64,000 bases of DNA, taken from assembly GCF_001434835.1 (NCBI RefSeq), contig NZ_AZDV01000003.1, positions 62,001 to 126,000 of the forward strand. The letters run 5' to 3'. The notes beneath the pieces were generated by a model. The model was not told the DNA's origin and did not search any database. It saw only the letters and a program-made list of their open reading frames with translations. Position numbers and translations under genes: made by a program. Positions 45,687 to 56,739 of this stretch are shown here, piece by piece (within the stretch, counting starts at the first letter, position 1; every line of letters begins with the position of its first letter). Source of the DNA: Levilactobacillus acidifarinae DSM 19394 = JCM 15949. Its GTDB lineage: Bacteria > Bacillota > Bacilli > Lactobacillales > Lactobacillaceae.

Positions 45687-47030
45687 TTAATTTTTAAACG
45701 AATGAATTGGAGCCGGAATGTGACCGCCCCGCGCGATAAAGGCTTGCGGTTGACTGGCGTTGATTGGCATGATCGGCGCCCGACCAAACAGGCCACCGAA
45801 TTCAACTTCATCGCCCACCGTTTTCCCCGGGGCCGGAATCACCCGCACGGCGGTGGTCTTATTATTGATCATCCCGATGGCCGCTTCGTCGGCAATCATG
45901 CCACTAATGCTAGCCGCACTGGTATCGCCAGGAATGGCAATCATATCTAAGCCCACGGAACAAACCGCCGTCATGGCCTCGAGTTTCTCGATGCCCAGGC
46001 GACCGGCCCGCACGGCCCGAATCATTTCGGCATCTTCGGAGACCGGAATGAACGCCCCGGATAAGCCGCCGACGTGTTCACAGGCCATCACGCCACCCTT
46101 TTTAACGGCGTCGTTCAGCAGTGCCAAGGCCGCCGTGGTGCCCGGTGCCCCCACGCTTTCTAGCCCAATTTCTTCCAAAATTTCGGCCACGGAGTCTCCC
46201 TCGTTCGGGGTCGGAGCCAACGATAAGTCGACGATTCCAAACGGTACACCCAAGCGCTCGGACGCAATACTCCCCACGAACTGGCCCATCCGGGTGACCT
46301 TGAAGGCCGTCTTCTTGATCTGTTCGGAGACCACGTCGATCCGCTGACCCCGTACTTGTTCGAGGGCCCGTTTGACCACGCCAGGGCCACTAATCCCCAC
46401 GTTAATAATCCGGTCGGCTTCCCCGACACCGTGGAAGGCGCCCGCCATGAAGGGGTTATCTTCCACGGCGTTGGCGAAGACCACCAGGCTCATACAGTTG
46501 ACCGGATCAATCGCCGCAGTTTGCTTAATGATTCGTCCCAGTTCGCCCACCGCATCCAAATTGATACCGGCGCGCGTCGAGCCAATGTTGACCGAGCTGC
46601 AGACCCGACTGGTTTCCGCTAAGGCCTGCGGAATCGAAGCAATCAGTTTACGATCCCCGCTTTGATAGCCCTTTTGAACCAACGCAGAAAAGCCGCCAAT
46701 CAAGTCGACCCCAATGGCTTGTGCCGCCTGCTCCATGGTTTGCGCGTAGGCCACGTAGTCCGCATCCCCACTAGCCGCCGCCACCAACGCGATCGGCGTC
46801 ACGGCAATTCGCTTATTGATGATGGGAATTCCGTATTCCGTTTGAATTTGCCCAGCCACCTTGACCAAGTCCTTCGCGCTAGTGGTAATCTTGTCGTACA
46901 TCTTCTGTCGGGCCTTGGCACCATCACTATCGATACAGTCCAACAAAGAAATTCCCATGGTAATCGTCCGAATATCGAGGTTCTCCTCGTCAATCATTTG
47001 AATCGTTTCGAGAATTGACCGACTCTCCAT
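45687..47030 (-). CDS. PFL-like DUF711 / UPF0210 family protein
   Basis: Protein of 447 residues of the UPF0210 family, distantly related to pyruvate formate-lyase structure but without a known reaction. Typical blocks: [28 protein letters not shown] at the start, [22 protein letters not shown] and [17 protein letters not shown]. Always paired with a small ACT-domain protein, as here (12 bp upstream, same strand), suggesting ligand-regulated metabolism. Confidence 0.9.
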   Translation of the reverse strand: MESRSILETIQMIDEENLDIRTITMGISLLDCIDSDGAKARQKMYDKITTSAKDLVKVAGQIQTEYGIPIINKRIAVTPIALVAAASGDADYVAYAQTMEQAAQAIGVDLIGGFSALVQKGYQSGDRKLIASIPQALAETSRVCSSVNIGSTRAGINLDAVGELGRIIKQTAAIDPVNCMSLVVFANAVEDNPFMAGAFHGVGEADRIINVGISGPGVVKRALEQVRGQRIDVVSEQIKKTAFKVTRMGQFVGSIASERLGVPFGIVDLSLAPTPNEGDSVAEILEEIGLESVGAPGTTAALALLNDAVKKGGVMACEHVGGLSGAFIPVSEDAEMIRAVRAGRLGIEKLEAMTAVCSVGLDMIAIPGDTSAASISGMIADEAAIGMINNKTTAVRVIPAPGKTVGDEVEFGGLFGRAPIMPINASQPQAFIARGGHIPAPIHSFKN

Positions 47031-47041
47031 CTGACCGCCCC

Positions 47042-47311
47042 CTATAACTTCTGAATGGCGTCAAAGACCGCCTGCCGTTGCATTCGAATCGTGAGGTCGT
47101 TAGTCTGGCCTAGCTGCTCTAAAAGCTGCTTCGCCTCAACGAAACTTAAAGCCTCCTCATCCCATTCGCTCAATAACATCATGGTAAAGTTCTGATCCAT
47201 GATGGTTTGCGAAATGTCCACAATGTTCATGTTGTGTTGTGCCAATTCGTTAGCGACCGCCGCCACGATTCCCACGTGGTCGTGTCCAATCACCGTAATA
47301 ATTGCTCGCAT
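47042..47311 (-). CDS. ACT domain protein, UPF0237
   Basis: Protein of 89 residues made of an ACT ligand-binding domain plus a short extension ([33 protein letters not shown]). The ATG at 47311 is preferred because GGAGG lies 8 bases upstream; a start five codons earlier would overlap that RBS. Forms a two-gene unit with the DUF711 gene; presumably binds an amino acid or related ligand. Confidence 0.9.
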   Translation of the reverse strand: MRAIITVIGHDHVGIVAAVANELAQHNMNIVDISQTIMDQNFTMMLLSEWDEEALSFVEAKQLLEQLGQTNDLTIRMQRQAVFDAIQKL

Positions 47312-47400
47312 TAGTTGTGCCTCCAACTCAAGATTTGTTAGCTATTATGATAGCACGACTGAATTGAAAGCGCACCCAGTCTTTGAAATCGGTCGGCGCC

Positions 47401-47445
47401 AAAAAGCCCGTTTCTCGTGGCGTCGCTGCCAGAGAAACGGACTTT
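47401..47445 (-). terminator. Terminator ending the whiA 3' untranslated region
   Basis: Fourteen-base stem AAAGTCCGTTTCTC / GAGAAACGGGCTTT (one G-U), further inner TGGC/GCCA pairs, then TTTTT on the minus strand. Confidence 0.8.
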
Positions 47446-47534
47446 AAATTTAGGATTGATTGAATGGAACCTGTTGCTTCAGATACTAAGTTCGCCGTCG
47501 TCAGTCCTTACAATAATCCGACTTGCGATTTACC

Positions 47535-47655
47535 GAAACATGCTTACCAGGGGCAACGGGTTCCGCTTAACCCCATTTCAGCAATTAGCCAAAACCGGCT
47601 AATCACCGAAATGACGTTAATGCTCGCCCGCTGACCGCCCCTGGACGCACTCTTA
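47535..47655 (-). repeat. Tandem structured unit A downstream of whiA
   Basis: First of two roughly 122-bp tandem units. Minus-strand hairpin 47632-47555: outer stem AGCGGG/CCCGTT, loop bases GAGCATTAACGTC on the left and GGGGTTAAGCGGA on the right, inner stem ATTTC/GAAAT then ATTAGCC/GGCTAAT. Loop sequences identical to unit B, stems different. Confidence 0.75.
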
Positions 47656-47657
47656 TT

Positions 47658-47780
47658 GAAACGTGCTCCTGACGGGCAGCCGGTTCCGCTTAACCCCGAT
47701 TGGCCAATTATCCAAACCCAGGATAATCGGCCAATCGACGTTAATGCTCACCAGCTAAACGCCCTTCGTCGCACTCTATG
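47658..47780 (-). repeat. Tandem structured unit B overlapping the whiA stop
   Basis: Second unit; hairpin 47756-47678: outer stem AGCTGGT/ACCGGCT, same internal-loop sequences as unit A, inner stem GATTGGCC/GGCCAATC then ATTATCC/GGATAAT. The unit's end (GCACTCTATG on plus) coincides with the whiA stop codon, so both units are probably transcribed as the operon's 3' UTR. Confidence 0.75.
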
Positions 47781-48705
47781 CCTCTCGCAACTGCTTGGCG
47801 TAGTCGTTGATCTTCCGTAGCCGGTGATTGATCCCCGACTTCGAGATTGGACCGCCCGGGACCAGGTCGCCCAGTTCCTTTAAACTGACTTCTCTGTGCG
47901 CCAGCCGCGTTTCCGCCACCTCGCGTAACTTCGTCGGTAGTTGGCCTAACCCCACCGTTGCTTCAATATATTGGATGTTATCGATTTGGCGCGTCGACGC
48001 GTTGGCCACCTTGTCCAGGTTGGCGTTTTCGCAATTGACCAACCGGTTGACTGAGTTACGCATGTCGCGCATGATCCGAACGTCCTCAAACTTCAACATC
48101 GCCGTGGTTGCCCCAATCAACGACAAGAAGTCGGCAATCTTTTCCGCCCCCTTGAGGTAGGTAATGTAGCCACTTCGCCGTTCAATCGAGCGTGCGTTGA
48201 GGTTATACTGATTCATCATCTTCGCAATCATCTGGTTATGTTCCTCATACAAAGAATAAATCTCCAAATGATAACGACTAGTTTCTGGATTATTGACCGA
48301 TCCACCGGCCAAAAAAGCCCCCCGGAGGTACGACCGCATTTGCAGGTCGGACTTCAGGATGCTTTCCGGGACGGATTCGGAGAGTTGGACGCCGTCGAAG
48401 ATGCCCAAATCGGACAAGACTTCGGTGACCCCCGTCTTGACCCGCACAATGTACAGGTTATTTTTCTTGAGCTTCATCTTCCGCCGCACCAGTAACTCGC
48501 TTTCCAGATCGTAGAACTGCTTGAGCAGTTGGTACATCCGGCGCGCAATGGCGGGATTTTCCGTTTGGACGTTCAGGACAAAATGGTGATTGGCCAAACC
48601 CAGGGCCCCGTTCATCCGAATCAGGGCCACCAGTTCGGCCTTGGCATTGTCCCGGTGAACCTCCAACGTGGTCAGCTCTTTTTTGACTTCGCTGGCATAA
48701 GACAT
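47776..48705 (-). CDS. whiA: DNA-binding protein WhiA
   Basis: Protein of 309 residues (start [12 protein letters not shown] at 48705, GGGGG upstream; 14 extra in-frame codons upstream overlap yvcK and are not used). An N-terminal degenerate LAGLIDADG-like domain is followed by a C-terminal HTH (about 220-300; [25 protein letters not shown]). WhiA affects cell division and chromosome segregation in Firmicutes. Third gene of the conserved rapZ-yvcK-whiA unit, 4 bp after yvcK. Confidence 0.95.
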   Translation of the reverse strand: MSYASEVKKELTTLEVHRDNAKAELVALIRMNGALGLANHHFVLNVQTENPAIARRMYQLLKQFYDLESELLVRRKMKLKKNNLYIVRVKTGVTEVLSDLGIFDGVQLSESVPESILKSDLQMRSYLRGAFLAGGSVNNPETSRYHLEIYSLYEEHNQMIAKMMNQYNLNARSIERRSGYITYLKGAEKIADFLSLIGATTAMLKFEDVRIMRDMRNSVNRLVNCENANLDKVANASTRQIDNIQYIEATVGLGQLPTKLREVAETRLAHREVSLKELGDLVPGGPISKSGINHRLRKINDYAKQLREA

Positions 48706-48709
48706 GTGG

Positions 48710-49723
48710 TTAAGACCCCCGATCGATACGGTAACGGGGTTGCCCAATCAGGTTCAGCAGTTCGGTAACTACCTCTTGACCGTTATGGAACGCCCCGTTA
48801 TCGCGCAGTTGTAAGAAGTCCGTCGAAATCACACGACAGCCTTGGTCGCGAAGACCTTGGAAATCGTGACGGACCGGTTGGGACATTTCGTCCCAGCGTT
48901 GATAGTCGATGTACTGGTCGGGTACCTTCCGGGTGTTGACCAATACCGTATCAATAAAGTTAGCGTTTAAATGTTGATTCAAGACGCGCACGTGATCGGC
49001 GTCGGTAAAGTTTTCGGTTTCACCCTTTTGCGTCATGATGTTGCAGATGTAGACCACTTCGGCTGGGCTTTCCCGGACCGCCTGACCGACACTTTCAATC
49101 ATCAGGTTGGGCAGGATGCTGGTAAACAGACTTCCCGGTCCCAGGACGATTTGATCGGCGTTCATAATGGCATCAATGACGGGTTGAACCGCCTGCGGTT
49201 GCTGGTGGTGGTCACTGGTTTCGACCCACACCCGTTTGATCAACTTATGGGCGGCCGTAATTTCCGATTCACCCTTTAGGGTACTGCCATCGGCAAACTG
49301 GGCGTGCAACTCCAGTGGTTCGTTGGCCGCCGGATAGATGTGCCCGTTGACCCGCATCAGTTGCGATAACTCCTGCACCGCGTCGAAAATACCACCCTTC
49401 ATCTCGGACAGCGCCGCGATGATCAGGTTTCCAATTGCGTGACCGGCAAAGAAGTCGTCGGTCGTTTCAAACCGGTACTGGAATAAGTCTTTATAAATGT
49501 TGGGCACTTCGGCCAAGGCGACCATCACGTTACGAATATCACCAGGTGGCACCACGTTGACGTAGTGGCGAATGATGCCGGAGGACCCGCCGTCATCGGC
49601 CACGGTCACGACCGCGGTGATGTCGACGTTTTGGTCCCGCAGGTTCCGCAAAATGACGGGTAACCCGGTTCCCCCACCGATCACGACAATCTTCGGTCGG
49701 TGCGTATGCATAGGATCTCTCAT
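48710..49723 (-). CDS. yvcK: Gluconeogenesis factor YvcK/GlmR
   Basis: Protein of 337 residues of the CofD-like/YvcK family ([48 protein letters not shown]). In Bacillus this UDP-GlcNAc-binding protein (GlmR) stimulates GlmS and supports wall synthesis on gluconeogenic carbon, a functional link with the glmS and glmM genes elsewhere in this window. Its ATG overlaps the rapZ stop codon in ATGA. Confidence 0.94.
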   Translation of the reverse strand: MRDPMHTHRPKIVVIGGGTGLPVILRNLRDQNVDITAVVTVADDGGSSGIIRHYVNVVPPGDIRNVMVALAEVPNIYKDLFQYRFETTDDFFAGHAIGNLIIAALSEMKGGIFDAVQELSQLMRVNGHIYPAANEPLELHAQFADGSTLKGESEITAAHKLIKRVWVETSDHHQQPQAVQPVIDAIMNADQIVLGPGSLFTSILPNLMIESVGQAVRESPAEVVYICNIMTQKGETENFTDADHVRVLNQHLNANFIDTVLVNTRKVPDQYIDYQRWDEMSQPVRHDFQGLRDQGCRVISTDFLQLRDNGAFHNGQEVVTELLNLIGQPRYRIDRGS

Positions 49724-50604
49724 GAGCGGTTAGCGGACTCCTTTCTCTTCTCGATATCGCGGTGCGTCACGTGGACGGGATATTGATTCCCGAGCGCCTG
49801 ACCAATTCGTTGGGCCAAGGCGACCGACCGGTGTTGGCCCCCGGTGCAGCCAATGGCGATGGTGAGGTTAGCTTTGCCTTCCTTTTTATAACCCGGCATG
49901 ATGGATTGCAGTAACCCCAAGAAACGTTGATAAAAGGCCTCGGTCTGGGGTTGCTTCATCACGTAATCGTACACCGGTTGGTCCAAACCCGTCTGGTCTC
50001 GGAGTTCTGGTAAGTAGTACGGGTTCGGTAAGAACCGCACGTCCATCACGATGTCCGCGTCAATTGGTAACCCGTACTTAAAACCGAAGGACATGACCTC
50101 GATGTGGAACGTTTGCGTGGTTTCTGTTTCGTAATTGTGGAAAATCTCTTCCCGTAATTTACGGGGAGTAATCTTGGTGGTGTCGATCACCAATTGGGCA
50201 GCTTGCCGAATCGGGGCTAAGAGCCGCCGCTCGCGCTGAATCCCCTCCATGACCCGACCATTACGGGCCAGGGGGTGGGAACGCCGGGTCTCCTTGTAAC
50301 GGGAGACCAGTTCTTCATCGGAGGCGTCGAGGAACAGCACCTGAGCCTGCATGGTCCCGTGGATCGCCACGTCGTTTAACATCCGCACAATCTCGTCGTA
50401 AAACGCCCGCGACCGCAAGTCGATCACCAAAGCAATCTTGTTCAGCTTGCCGGATTCGCGTACGAGATCCCAAAACTTGGGGAGTAACGACGGCGGTAAG
50501 TTATCAATACAGAAGTAGCCTAAATCCTCGAAACTCTGCATGGCCACCGTTTTACCGGCCCCACTCATTCCGGTAATGATTACCAAATGTACCTGTTCAG
50601 TCAT
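49720..50604 (-). CDS. rapZ: RNase adapter protein RapZ (YvcJ), nucleotide-binding
   Basis: Protein of 294 residues with Walker A GMSGAGKT near the start, DNLPP, and a C-terminal domain ([38 protein letters not shown]). In E. coli RapZ senses glucosamine-6-phosphate and controls sRNA decay for glmS; in Firmicutes the role is less clear. ATG at 50604 is preferred over an upstream GTG because of AGAGGG spacing. First gene of rapZ-yvcK-whiA. Confidence 0.94.
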   Translation of the reverse strand: MTEQVHLVIITGMSGAGKTVAMQSFEDLGYFCIDNLPPSLLPKFWDLVRESGKLNKIALVIDLRSRAFYDEIVRMLNDVAIHGTMQAQVLFLDASDEELVSRYKETRRSHPLARNGRVMEGIQRERRLLAPIRQAAQLVIDTTKITPRKLREEIFHNYETETTQTFHIEVMSFGFKYGLPIDADIVMDVRFLPNPYYLPELRDQTGLDQPVYDYVMKQPQTEAFYQRFLGLLQSIMPGYKKEGKANLTIAIGCTGGQHRSVALAQRIGQALGNQYPVHVTHRDIEKRKESANRS

Positions 50605-50764
50605 GTGTGTCACCCTCTCTACCGAAAAATCGTCTTTCTGCAGTATAGCACACCGGGCGTGTCTTTCCTAATATTTGCCAGAATCTCCCAAATTCAGCGT
50701 GCAAACTGCAACTCACGCCAAAGAAAAAGGCCCGACCCCTCGGCCCGACCTTTCCCGATGATGC

Positions 50765-51310
50765 CTATTGGCGACTCCGTGCAATGGCGATCCAAATCGC
50801 ATTGACCCCGAAGACCGCGAAGAAGACCGCAATCAACGTGTTGAGCGATAGGGCCGCAACCACCGGATTGACGAACAACATAATGCCGATGATCAACGTC
50901 AAAACGTCCAAGACCATCGAGACCCAGAAGAAGCCGCCCCCGAAGCTGCGCAGATGACTTCCTACCACTAGGCGTTCGATTGAATCAAAGATAAACCACA
51001 GGGCAAATAAGTAGCCTAACGTGACGATGGCACTGTTCATATCAAAGAAGAACACCACCGCAATCAAGATATCCAAGATCCCGAAAACCAACGCAAAGTT
51101 CGCGCGAATCCCCGTGACTTCGTGTAATTTACGGTAACCCGCAATCGTGGTCAAGCCACTCAAGAGCGCCATCACCGCAAAGATAATGGCTAAGCCCGTT
51201 AACCCAATTTTCGGTGAGCGGAACAGGCCATACGCGGCAACGATGAATAAAATACCGAGAATGAATTCGCCCCAATCAAAGCCCCACCGGGTCCGGTTCA
51301 TATTAAACAT
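50765..51310 (-). CDS. HdeD/DUF308 family membrane protein
   Basis: Protein of 181 residues with six short membrane helices, arranged as two triplets (ILGILFIVAAYGLF; LTGLAIIFAVMALLSG; LVFGILDILIAVVFFF; and so on), as in HdeD-type acid-resistance membrane proteins. Function in lactobacilli unproven. A second ATG three codons in (51301) is an equally possible start. Single-gene unit. Confidence 0.82.
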   Translation of the reverse strand: MFNMNRTRWGFDWGEFILGILFIVAAYGLFRSPKIGLTGLAIIFAVMALLSGLTTIAGYRKLHEVTGIRANFALVFGILDILIAVVFFFDMNSAIVTLGYLFALWFIFDSIERLVVGSHLRSFGGGFFWVSMVLDVLTLIIGIMLFVNPVVAALSLNTLIAVFFAVFGVNAIWIAIARSRQ

Positions 51311-51405
51311 GCTGTGACACTTCCTCTCACAAGTTCAGTCGTGTGTGACTGGTTTTATTCATTGTACTGGTTTTCCAAAATTCCTACAAGTTAAGGGGCA
51401 ACGCT

Positions 51406-51448
51406 AAAGGCGCTCACCCCTAATTACACTAGGAATGAGCGCCTTTCT
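51406..51448. terminator. Hairpin between the HdeD-like gene and the structured repeat
   Basis: AAAGGCGCTCA / TGAGCGCCTTT with inner CCTA/TAGG pairs; T-rich on the plus side, weaker on the minus side where uvrA transcripts would end. Confidence 0.6.
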
Positions 51449-51484
51449 AACAATTTAATAACAGGTGACACCTAAAAAGGACTT

Positions 51485-51620
51485 AGCGCTTCCGGGGCAG
51501 TCAGGCATGGACTGGAACGGGGTGGGCACGGCTTCAAGCCCCACAATTCGGGTCTTGAAGACCGACCTTTGTCTGGGCCGGTAAAGATCTCACCCCTGAG
51601 CCCATGTCTGACTGTCCCTC
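51485..51620. repeat. Dispersed structured repeat, copy 1 (complete)
   Basis: Starts AGCGCTTCCGGGGCAGTCAG. Outer stem of 17 pairs (51494-51510 with 51602-51618; two G-U), second stem GGGGTG/CACCCC (51519-51524 with 51591-51596), third stem CTTCAAG-CCC/GGG-CTTGAAG (51532-51560). No coding frame. Related sequences at 58031-58075 and 63963-64000. Confidence 0.75.
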
Positions 51621-51741
51621 CAGCTCACACTGATCATGACGACAACTCAAACGGGTTTTTATTAGACAATCATAAATGATCACCGTAATCCATGGTGAAG
51701 TAAGCCGCTTTAACCTTAATTAGCACGGCGCGTAATCTTTT

Positions 51742-54606
51742 TTACTTCTTCACCGTCGGTTGGTCCTCTTCGGTCCGTTTCCGGTCCCGGTCGAGGACGG
51801 GCTTAAGGTACCGCCCCGTATAGCTATTGGTGACCTCGGCCAGTTCTTCCGGGGTTCCCGTGGCGACCACGTTACCGCCGGCTTCCCCGCCTTCGGGACC
51901 TAAATCGATCAGATGATCGGCCGTCTTGATAACGTCCAGGTTGTGTTCGATGACCAATACCGTGTTGCCCTTATCGACCAAGCGGTGCAGGACTTCCAAC
52001 AACCGTTTGATGTCATCGGTATGCAGCCCGGTCGTCGGTTCGTCCAAAATATAAAAGTTTTTCCCGTTCTGCTGCTTGTGCAGTTCGGAGGCCAACTTCA
52101 TCCGTTGGGCTTCCCCCCCGGACAGCGTCGTGGCAGGTTGCCCCAACTTGACGTAACCCAGCCCAACGTCTTGAATGATCTGCAGCTTACGGGTGATCTT
52201 TGGAATCGCATCGAAGAACTTCAGGGCTTCGCTGACCGTCATATCCAAAACGTCGGCGATGTTCTTCCCCTTGTATTCAACTTCCAAGGTTTCGGAGTTA
52301 TACCGCGTACCGTGGCAGACTTCACACGGCACGTAGACGTCGGGTAAGAAGTTCATTTCGATCTTCAAAATTCCGTCCCCGTGACAGGCCTCACAACGAC
52401 CACCCTTAGTGTTAAAGCTAAAGCGGCCCTTCTGGTACCCCCGGAGCTTCGCATCGTTGGTCTGCGCAAACAACGTCCGAATATCGTCGAAGACCCCGGT
52501 ATAGGTGGCCGGGTTACTCCGCGGCGTCCGTCCAATTGGACTCTGGTCAATGTCGACCAACCGTTCAATGTTCTTCACGCCGGCAATGCTCTTGTACTTC
52601 CCGGGTTTTTCGGAATTATGGTTCAGTTTTTGCGCCAACGCCCGTTTCAAAATCGTGTTGACCAGCGTGGATTTTCCGGAACCGGAAACGCCGGTCACCA
52701 CCACGAACTCGCCTAACGGAAAGTCGACGGTGATGTCCTTTAAGTTGTTTTCCGCGGCCCCGGTCAGCCGAATGGACTTGCCGTTACCGGTTCGCCGTTC
52801 TAACGGAACCGGAATGTACTTCTTACCGGAGAGGTATTGCCCGGTCAACGATTTCCGGGACCGCATCACTTGCTTGGGCGTCCCGGCAGCCATGACCTGG
52901 CCCCCGTTCTCCCCGGCACCCGGGCCAATGTCGACGATGTAATCGGCGGCCCGCATGGTGTCCTCGTCGTGTTCGACCACGATTAAGGTGTTCCCCAAAT
53001 CACGCATCTGTTTTAACGAGGCAATCAGTCGATCATTGTCCCGTTGGTGAAGCCCGATTGAGGGTTCGTCCAAGATGTAGAGCACCCCGGACAAGTTGGA
53101 TCCAATCTGGGTGGCCAACCGGATTCGTTGGGCCTCCCCCCCGGATAGCGTCCGCGCCGAACGACTCAACGTCAGATAATCCAACCCCACGTTACGTAAA
53201 AAGGTCAACCGATCGCGGATTTCCTTCAGAATGGGTTGAGCGATGACGGCGTCCTGCTCACCAAAGCTCAGGTCCATGAAGAAGTGGAGTTCCTTATCAA
53301 CGGGCAAATCGGAGACTTCCCCGATGTGTTGACCGTTGATTTTAACACTCAGCGCCTTTTCGTTCAGCCGGTAGCCGTGGCAGGTGTGGCAGGTCAGTTC
53401 GGTCATGTACTTACGCATCACGTCGCGGGTAAAGTCACTGTTGGTTTCGTGATAGCGGCGGTTGATGTTGGGCACGACCCCTTCAAAGGCCACGTCAACG
53501 TCACGCACGCCGCCGAAGTCGTTTTCGTAGTGGAAATGAAATTCCTTACCCTGTGAGCCGTACAGCACCAGCGCTTGGTCCGTCTTCGACAGGTCCTTAA
53601 ACGGCGTATCCATGTCGACGCCAAAGGCCGCGCAGGCTTGTTCCAATAGGGCTGGGTAGTACTGCGAGCTAATTGGATTCCAGGGTTCTAGGGCCCCTTC
53701 GTTCAACGTCTTGGTCTTGTCGGGCACTACGAGGTCGAGGTCAACTTCTAATTTGACCCCCAACCCATCGCAGTCGGGGCAAGCCCCAAACGGCGCGTTA
53801 AAGGAGAACAACCGTGGTTCAAGTTCGCCGACCGTAAACCCACAGACCGGACAAGCATAGTGTTCCGAGAACACCATGGGTTCGCCGCCAATTAAATCGG
53901 CAATGGCGTAACCGCCACTCAACCGTAAGGCGGCTTCAAACGAGTCAAAGAGCCGGGAACGAATCCCCTTTTTGACCACGATTCGGTCGATGACGATGGC
54001 AATGTTGTGCCGTTGGTTCTTGGTTAGTTCCGGCACATCGTCGAGGTCTTGGGTAACGCCGTCGACCCGAACCCGCACGAAGCCTTCGCGCCGGATCTTT
54101 TCAAAAATTTGTTTGTGTTGTCCCTTTTTGTCCCGCACGATGGGCGACAAAACCTGTAACTTGGTCCGTTCGGGCAAAGCTAAGACTTGGTCGACCATTT
54201 GTTCAACACTCTGACTGGTGATCTTAGTCCCGTCGTTGGGACAAATTGGGGTCCCGACCCGCGCCCATAAGAGCCGCAGGTAGTCGTTGATTTCGGTCAC
54301 GGTCCCCACAGTCGACCGCGGGTTTTTCGAAGTGGTTTTTTGGTCAATGGAAATGGCCGGACTTAACCCATCGATTGAGTCAACGTCGGGCTTATCCATC
54401 TGGCCCAGAAATTGCCGGGCGTAGGACGAGAGACTTTCAACGTAGCGGCGTTGGCCTTCCGCGTATAGCGTATCGAAGGCTAACGAACTCTTCCCGGAAC
54501 CAGAGAGGCCACTAATGACCACCAACTTGTTCTTGGGAATCGTCACGTCAATATTCTTTAAGTTATGGGCGCGTGCGCCGTGAATGATAATTTTATCGTT
54601 GTTCAA
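51742..54606 (-). CDS. uvrA: Excinuclease ABC subunit A
   Basis: Damage-recognition ATPase of nucleotide excision repair, 954 residues. Two ABC modules: Walker [10 protein letters not shown] (about 32) and GVSGSGKST (about 640), signatures [12 protein letters not shown] and [12 protein letters not shown], and zinc-finger cysteine motifs CPVCGF...CPDCDG (about 255-282) and CEACHGDG...CEVCHGTRY (about 740-770). Directly follows uvrB (about 21 bp), the usual uvrBA operon of Bacilli. Confidence 0.98.
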   Translation of the reverse strand: MNNDKIIIHGARAHNLKNIDVTIPKNKLVVISGLSGSGKSSLAFDTLYAEGQRRYVESLSSYARQFLGQMDKPDVDSIDGLSPAISIDQKTTSKNPRSTVGTVTEINDYLRLLWARVGTPICPNDGTKITSQSVEQMVDQVLALPERTKLQVLSPIVRDKKGQHKQIFEKIRREGFVRVRVDGVTQDLDDVPELTKNQRHNIAIVIDRIVVKKGIRSRLFDSFEAALRLSGGYAIADLIGGEPMVFSEHYACPVCGFTVGELEPRLFSFNAPFGACPDCDGLGVKLEVDLDLVVPDKTKTLNEGALEPWNPISSQYYPALLEQACAAFGVDMDTPFKDLSKTDQALVLYGSQGKEFHFHYENDFGGVRDVDVAFEGVVPNINRRYHETNSDFTRDVMRKYMTELTCHTCHGYRLNEKALSVKINGQHIGEVSDLPVDKELHFFMDLSFGEQDAVIAQPILKEIRDRLTFLRNVGLDYLTLSRSARTLSGGEAQRIRLATQIGSNLSGVLYILDEPSIGLHQRDNDRLIASLKQMRDLGNTLIVVEHDEDTMRAADYIVDIGPGAGENGGQVMAAGTPKQVMRSRKSLTGQYLSGKKYIPVPLERRTGNGKSIRLTGAAENNLKDITVDFPLGEFVVVTGVSGSGKSTLVNTILKRALAQKLNHNSEKPGKYKSIAGVKNIERLVDIDQSPIGRTPRSNPATYTGVFDDIRTLFAQTNDAKLRGYQKGRFSFNTKGGRCEACHGDGILKIEMNFLPDVYVPCEVCHGTRYNSETLEVEYKGKNIADVLDMTVSEALKFFDAIPKITRKLQIIQDVGLGYVKLGQPATTLSGGEAQRMKLASELHKQQNGKNFYILDEPTTGLHTDDIKRLLEVLHRLVDKGNTVLVIEHNLDVIKTADHLIDLGPEGGEAGGNVVATGTPEELAEVTNSYTGRYLKPVLDRDRKRTEEDQPTVKK

Positions 54607-54627
54607 ATTCGCCTAACTCCTTCATCG

Positions 54628-56634
54628 CTAGTCGCCAATCTCCGTCTTCATGTCCATGATGGTATCCCGTAAGGACGCCGCTTGCTCGAAGTCCAATTTC
54701 TTGGCTGCCGCCCGCATTTCGTCTTCCAGGCGGGCAATCAGCTTTTCCTGATCTTCCTTATCCATATCCTCGAAGTCATTGGCCACAAAGTCGTCGCTTT
54801 CTCCACTGTCGTCGCCCTTCTTGGTAACCGCAATCAGATCACGAATTGGCTTAATGATCGTCGTCGGGGTAATCCCGTGCTTCGTATTATAGGCCATCTG
54901 AATCTTCCGCCGGCGAGCCGTTTCGTCGATGGCGGCTTGCATGGATTCGGTGACGCTATCGGCGTACATGATGACCGCCCCGTGTGAGTTCCGGGCCGCC
55001 CGACCAATCGTCTGAATCAACGACCGTTCGTTACGCAAGAACCCTTCCTTATCGGCATCCAAAATGGCCACCAACGACACTTCGGGAATGTCGATGCCTT
55101 CCCGTAACAGGTTAATCCCGACTAAGACGTCGTACTTCCCCAGTCGCAGATCGCGCATGATTTCCGTTCGTTCCAACGTCTTGATGTCGGAATGCAGATA
55201 AGCCACCTTGATGCCCAAGTCCTTGAGGTAATCGGTTAAGTCTTCGGCCATTTTCTTGGTCAGCGTGGTGATAAACGTTCGTTCGTTAGCGTCGATTCGT
55301 TTGTTGATTTCACCCACCAAATCATCCATTTGCCCCATGATGGGTCGGACTTCAATAGTTGGATCGAGCAAGCCGGTCGGCCGAATAATTTGTTGGACCA
55401 CGTGGTTGGTCTGGTCCTCTTCGTAAGGCCCTGGCGTCGCCGACATGTAGATCACTTGGTTAACGTGTTGTTCAAATTCACTTAGTTTTAAGGGACGGTT
55501 ATCCAAGGCACTCGGTAACCGGAACCCGTAATCGACTAATTGTTGTTTCCGGGCTTGGTCCCCGTTATACATCCCCCGAACCTGTGGCATGGTGACGTGT
55601 GATTCGTCGACCACTAACAAAAAGTCCTTGGGGAAGAAGTCCAGTAACGTGTACGGCGGTTCGCCGGCCTTGCGACCATCCATCCAGCGCGAGTAGTTTT
55701 CAATCCCGCTGGTGTAACCCATTTCACGCATCATTTCGACGTCGTAGGTGGTCCGTTGCTTCAAACGTTGGGCTTCCAGCAACTTGCCTTGGCCCTCCAA
55801 CTCGGCTAACCGGTCTTTCAGTTCGCCTTCGATCCCGGCCGTGGCCGACGCCATGATGTCGTCGTTGGTCATAAAGTGGGTCGCCGGGAAGATGGCGACG
55901 TGTTCTCTGTCACCCACGATTTCCCCGGTCAGTGCGTCGACTTCGCGAATCCGGTCGATCTCGTCACCGAAAAATTCGACCCGCAGTGCCCGTTCGTCCC
56001 GGGACGCTGGGAAGATTTCGACCACGTCACCGTGGACCCGGAACCGGCCCCGTTGAAAGTCGTAATCGTTGCGTTCAAATTGAATATTCACTAGTTTACG
56101 AAGCAGTGCGTCCCGTTCGATCTCCTGACCGACCCGTAACGACACCACGTGATTCTTGTATTCCGTGGGGTCCCCTAACCCAAAGATCGAGGACACGGAG
56201 GCCACCACGATCACGTCGTTGCGTTCCAACAACGAACTCGTGGCCGAATGCCGTAGCTTATCGATCTCGTCGTTAATCGAGGAGTCCTTTTCGATGTAGG
56301 TGTCACTAGACGGCACGTAGGCTTCGGGTTGGTAATAATCGTAGTAACTCACAAAATACTCGACCGCGTTATTAGGAAAGAACTGTTTGAATTCCCCGTA
56401 AAGTTGACCCGCTAGCGTCTTGTTATGCGATAACACCAGCGTCGGCTTATTCACGTTCTTAATCACGTTCGAGATGGTGAAGGTCTTCCCCGTCCCGGTG
56501 GCCCCCAGTAGAATCTGGGCCTTCTCGTGGTCGTTTAGGCCCTGGGTCAACGCCTTAATGGCTTGGGGTTGATCCCCCGTTGGTTGATAATCCGAAACCA
56601 GATCAAACTTCCGATCAGTCTGTCGATCGATCAT
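54628..56634 (-). CDS. uvrB: Excinuclease ABC subunit B
   Basis: Helicase-like subunit (668 residues) that verifies damage and loads UvrC. Walker A GATGTGKT (about 43-50), beta-hairpin [12 protein letters not shown], helicase motifs [11 protein letters not shown] and QTIGRAARN, and a C-terminal UVR motif (about 625-662; [26 protein letters not shown]). AAGGAGGGACC precedes two overlapping ATGs; the first (frame-shifted) gives only ATG-CCA-TGA, so the second, at 56634, is the uvrB start. A LexA box and a terminator-like hairpin lie in the promoter region. Confidence 0.98.
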   Translation of the reverse strand: MIDRQTDRKFDLVSDYQPTGDQPQAIKALTQGLNDHEKAQILLGATGTGKTFTISNVIKNVNKPTLVLSHNKTLAGQLYGEFKQFFPNNAVEYFVSYYDYYQPEAYVPSSDTYIEKDSSINDEIDKLRHSATSSLLERNDVIVVASVSSIFGLGDPTEYKNHVVSLRVGQEIERDALLRKLVNIQFERNDYDFQRGRFRVHGDVVEIFPASRDERALRVEFFGDEIDRIREVDALTGEIVGDREHVAIFPATHFMTNDDIMASATAGIEGELKDRLAELEGQGKLLEAQRLKQRTTYDVEMMREMGYTSGIENYSRWMDGRKAGEPPYTLLDFFPKDFLLVVDESHVTMPQVRGMYNGDQARKQQLVDYGFRLPSALDNRPLKLSEFEQHVNQVIYMSATPGPYEEDQTNHVVQQIIRPTGLLDPTIEVRPIMGQMDDLVGEINKRIDANERTFITTLTKKMAEDLTDYLKDLGIKVAYLHSDIKTLERTEIMRDLRLGKYDVLVGINLLREGIDIPEVSLVAILDADKEGFLRNERSLIQTIGRAARNSHGAVIMYADSVTESMQAAIDETARRRKIQMAYNTKHGITPTTIIKPIRDLIAVTKKGDDSGESDDFVANDFEDMDKEDQEKLIARLEDEMRAAAKKLDFEQAASLRDTIMDMKTEIGD

Positions 56635-56673
56635 GGCATGGTCCCTCCTTACCCGTTAAAAATAGTTTTCAGC

Positions 56674-56702
56674 GAAAAAAATGGGAAACCTTCGCTTCCC
56701 AT
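56674..56702 (-). terminator. Terminator-like hairpin between GNAT gene and uvrB
   Basis: ATGGGAA / TTCCCAT stem followed by seven Ts on the minus strand. It probably ends the HD-GNAT operon, yet lies just after the predicted uvrB start point. Confidence 0.75.
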
Positions 56703-56713
56703 CACGTTCAAAT

Positions 56714-56722
56714 ATTCTACCA
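56714..56722 (-). promoter_or_regulatory. uvrB extended -10 promoter
   Basis: Minus-strand TGGTAGAAT, an extended -10 element; no good -35. Confidence 0.55.
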
Positions 56723-56725
56723 CAC

Positions 56726-56739
56726 CGAACATACTTTCG
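56726..56739. promoter_or_regulatory. LexA (DinR) SOS box at uvrBA
   Basis: CGAACATACTTTCG differs by one base from the Gram-positive SOS box CGAACRNRYGTTCG and lies just upstream of the -10 element. Confidence 0.75.

Noticed and set aside
50725-50754. Tandem GGCCCGACC motif after the HdeD-like gene as a novel repeat
   Set aside because: Only two adjacent 9-base copies; probably part of an imperfect terminator with AAAGG/CCTTT ends.
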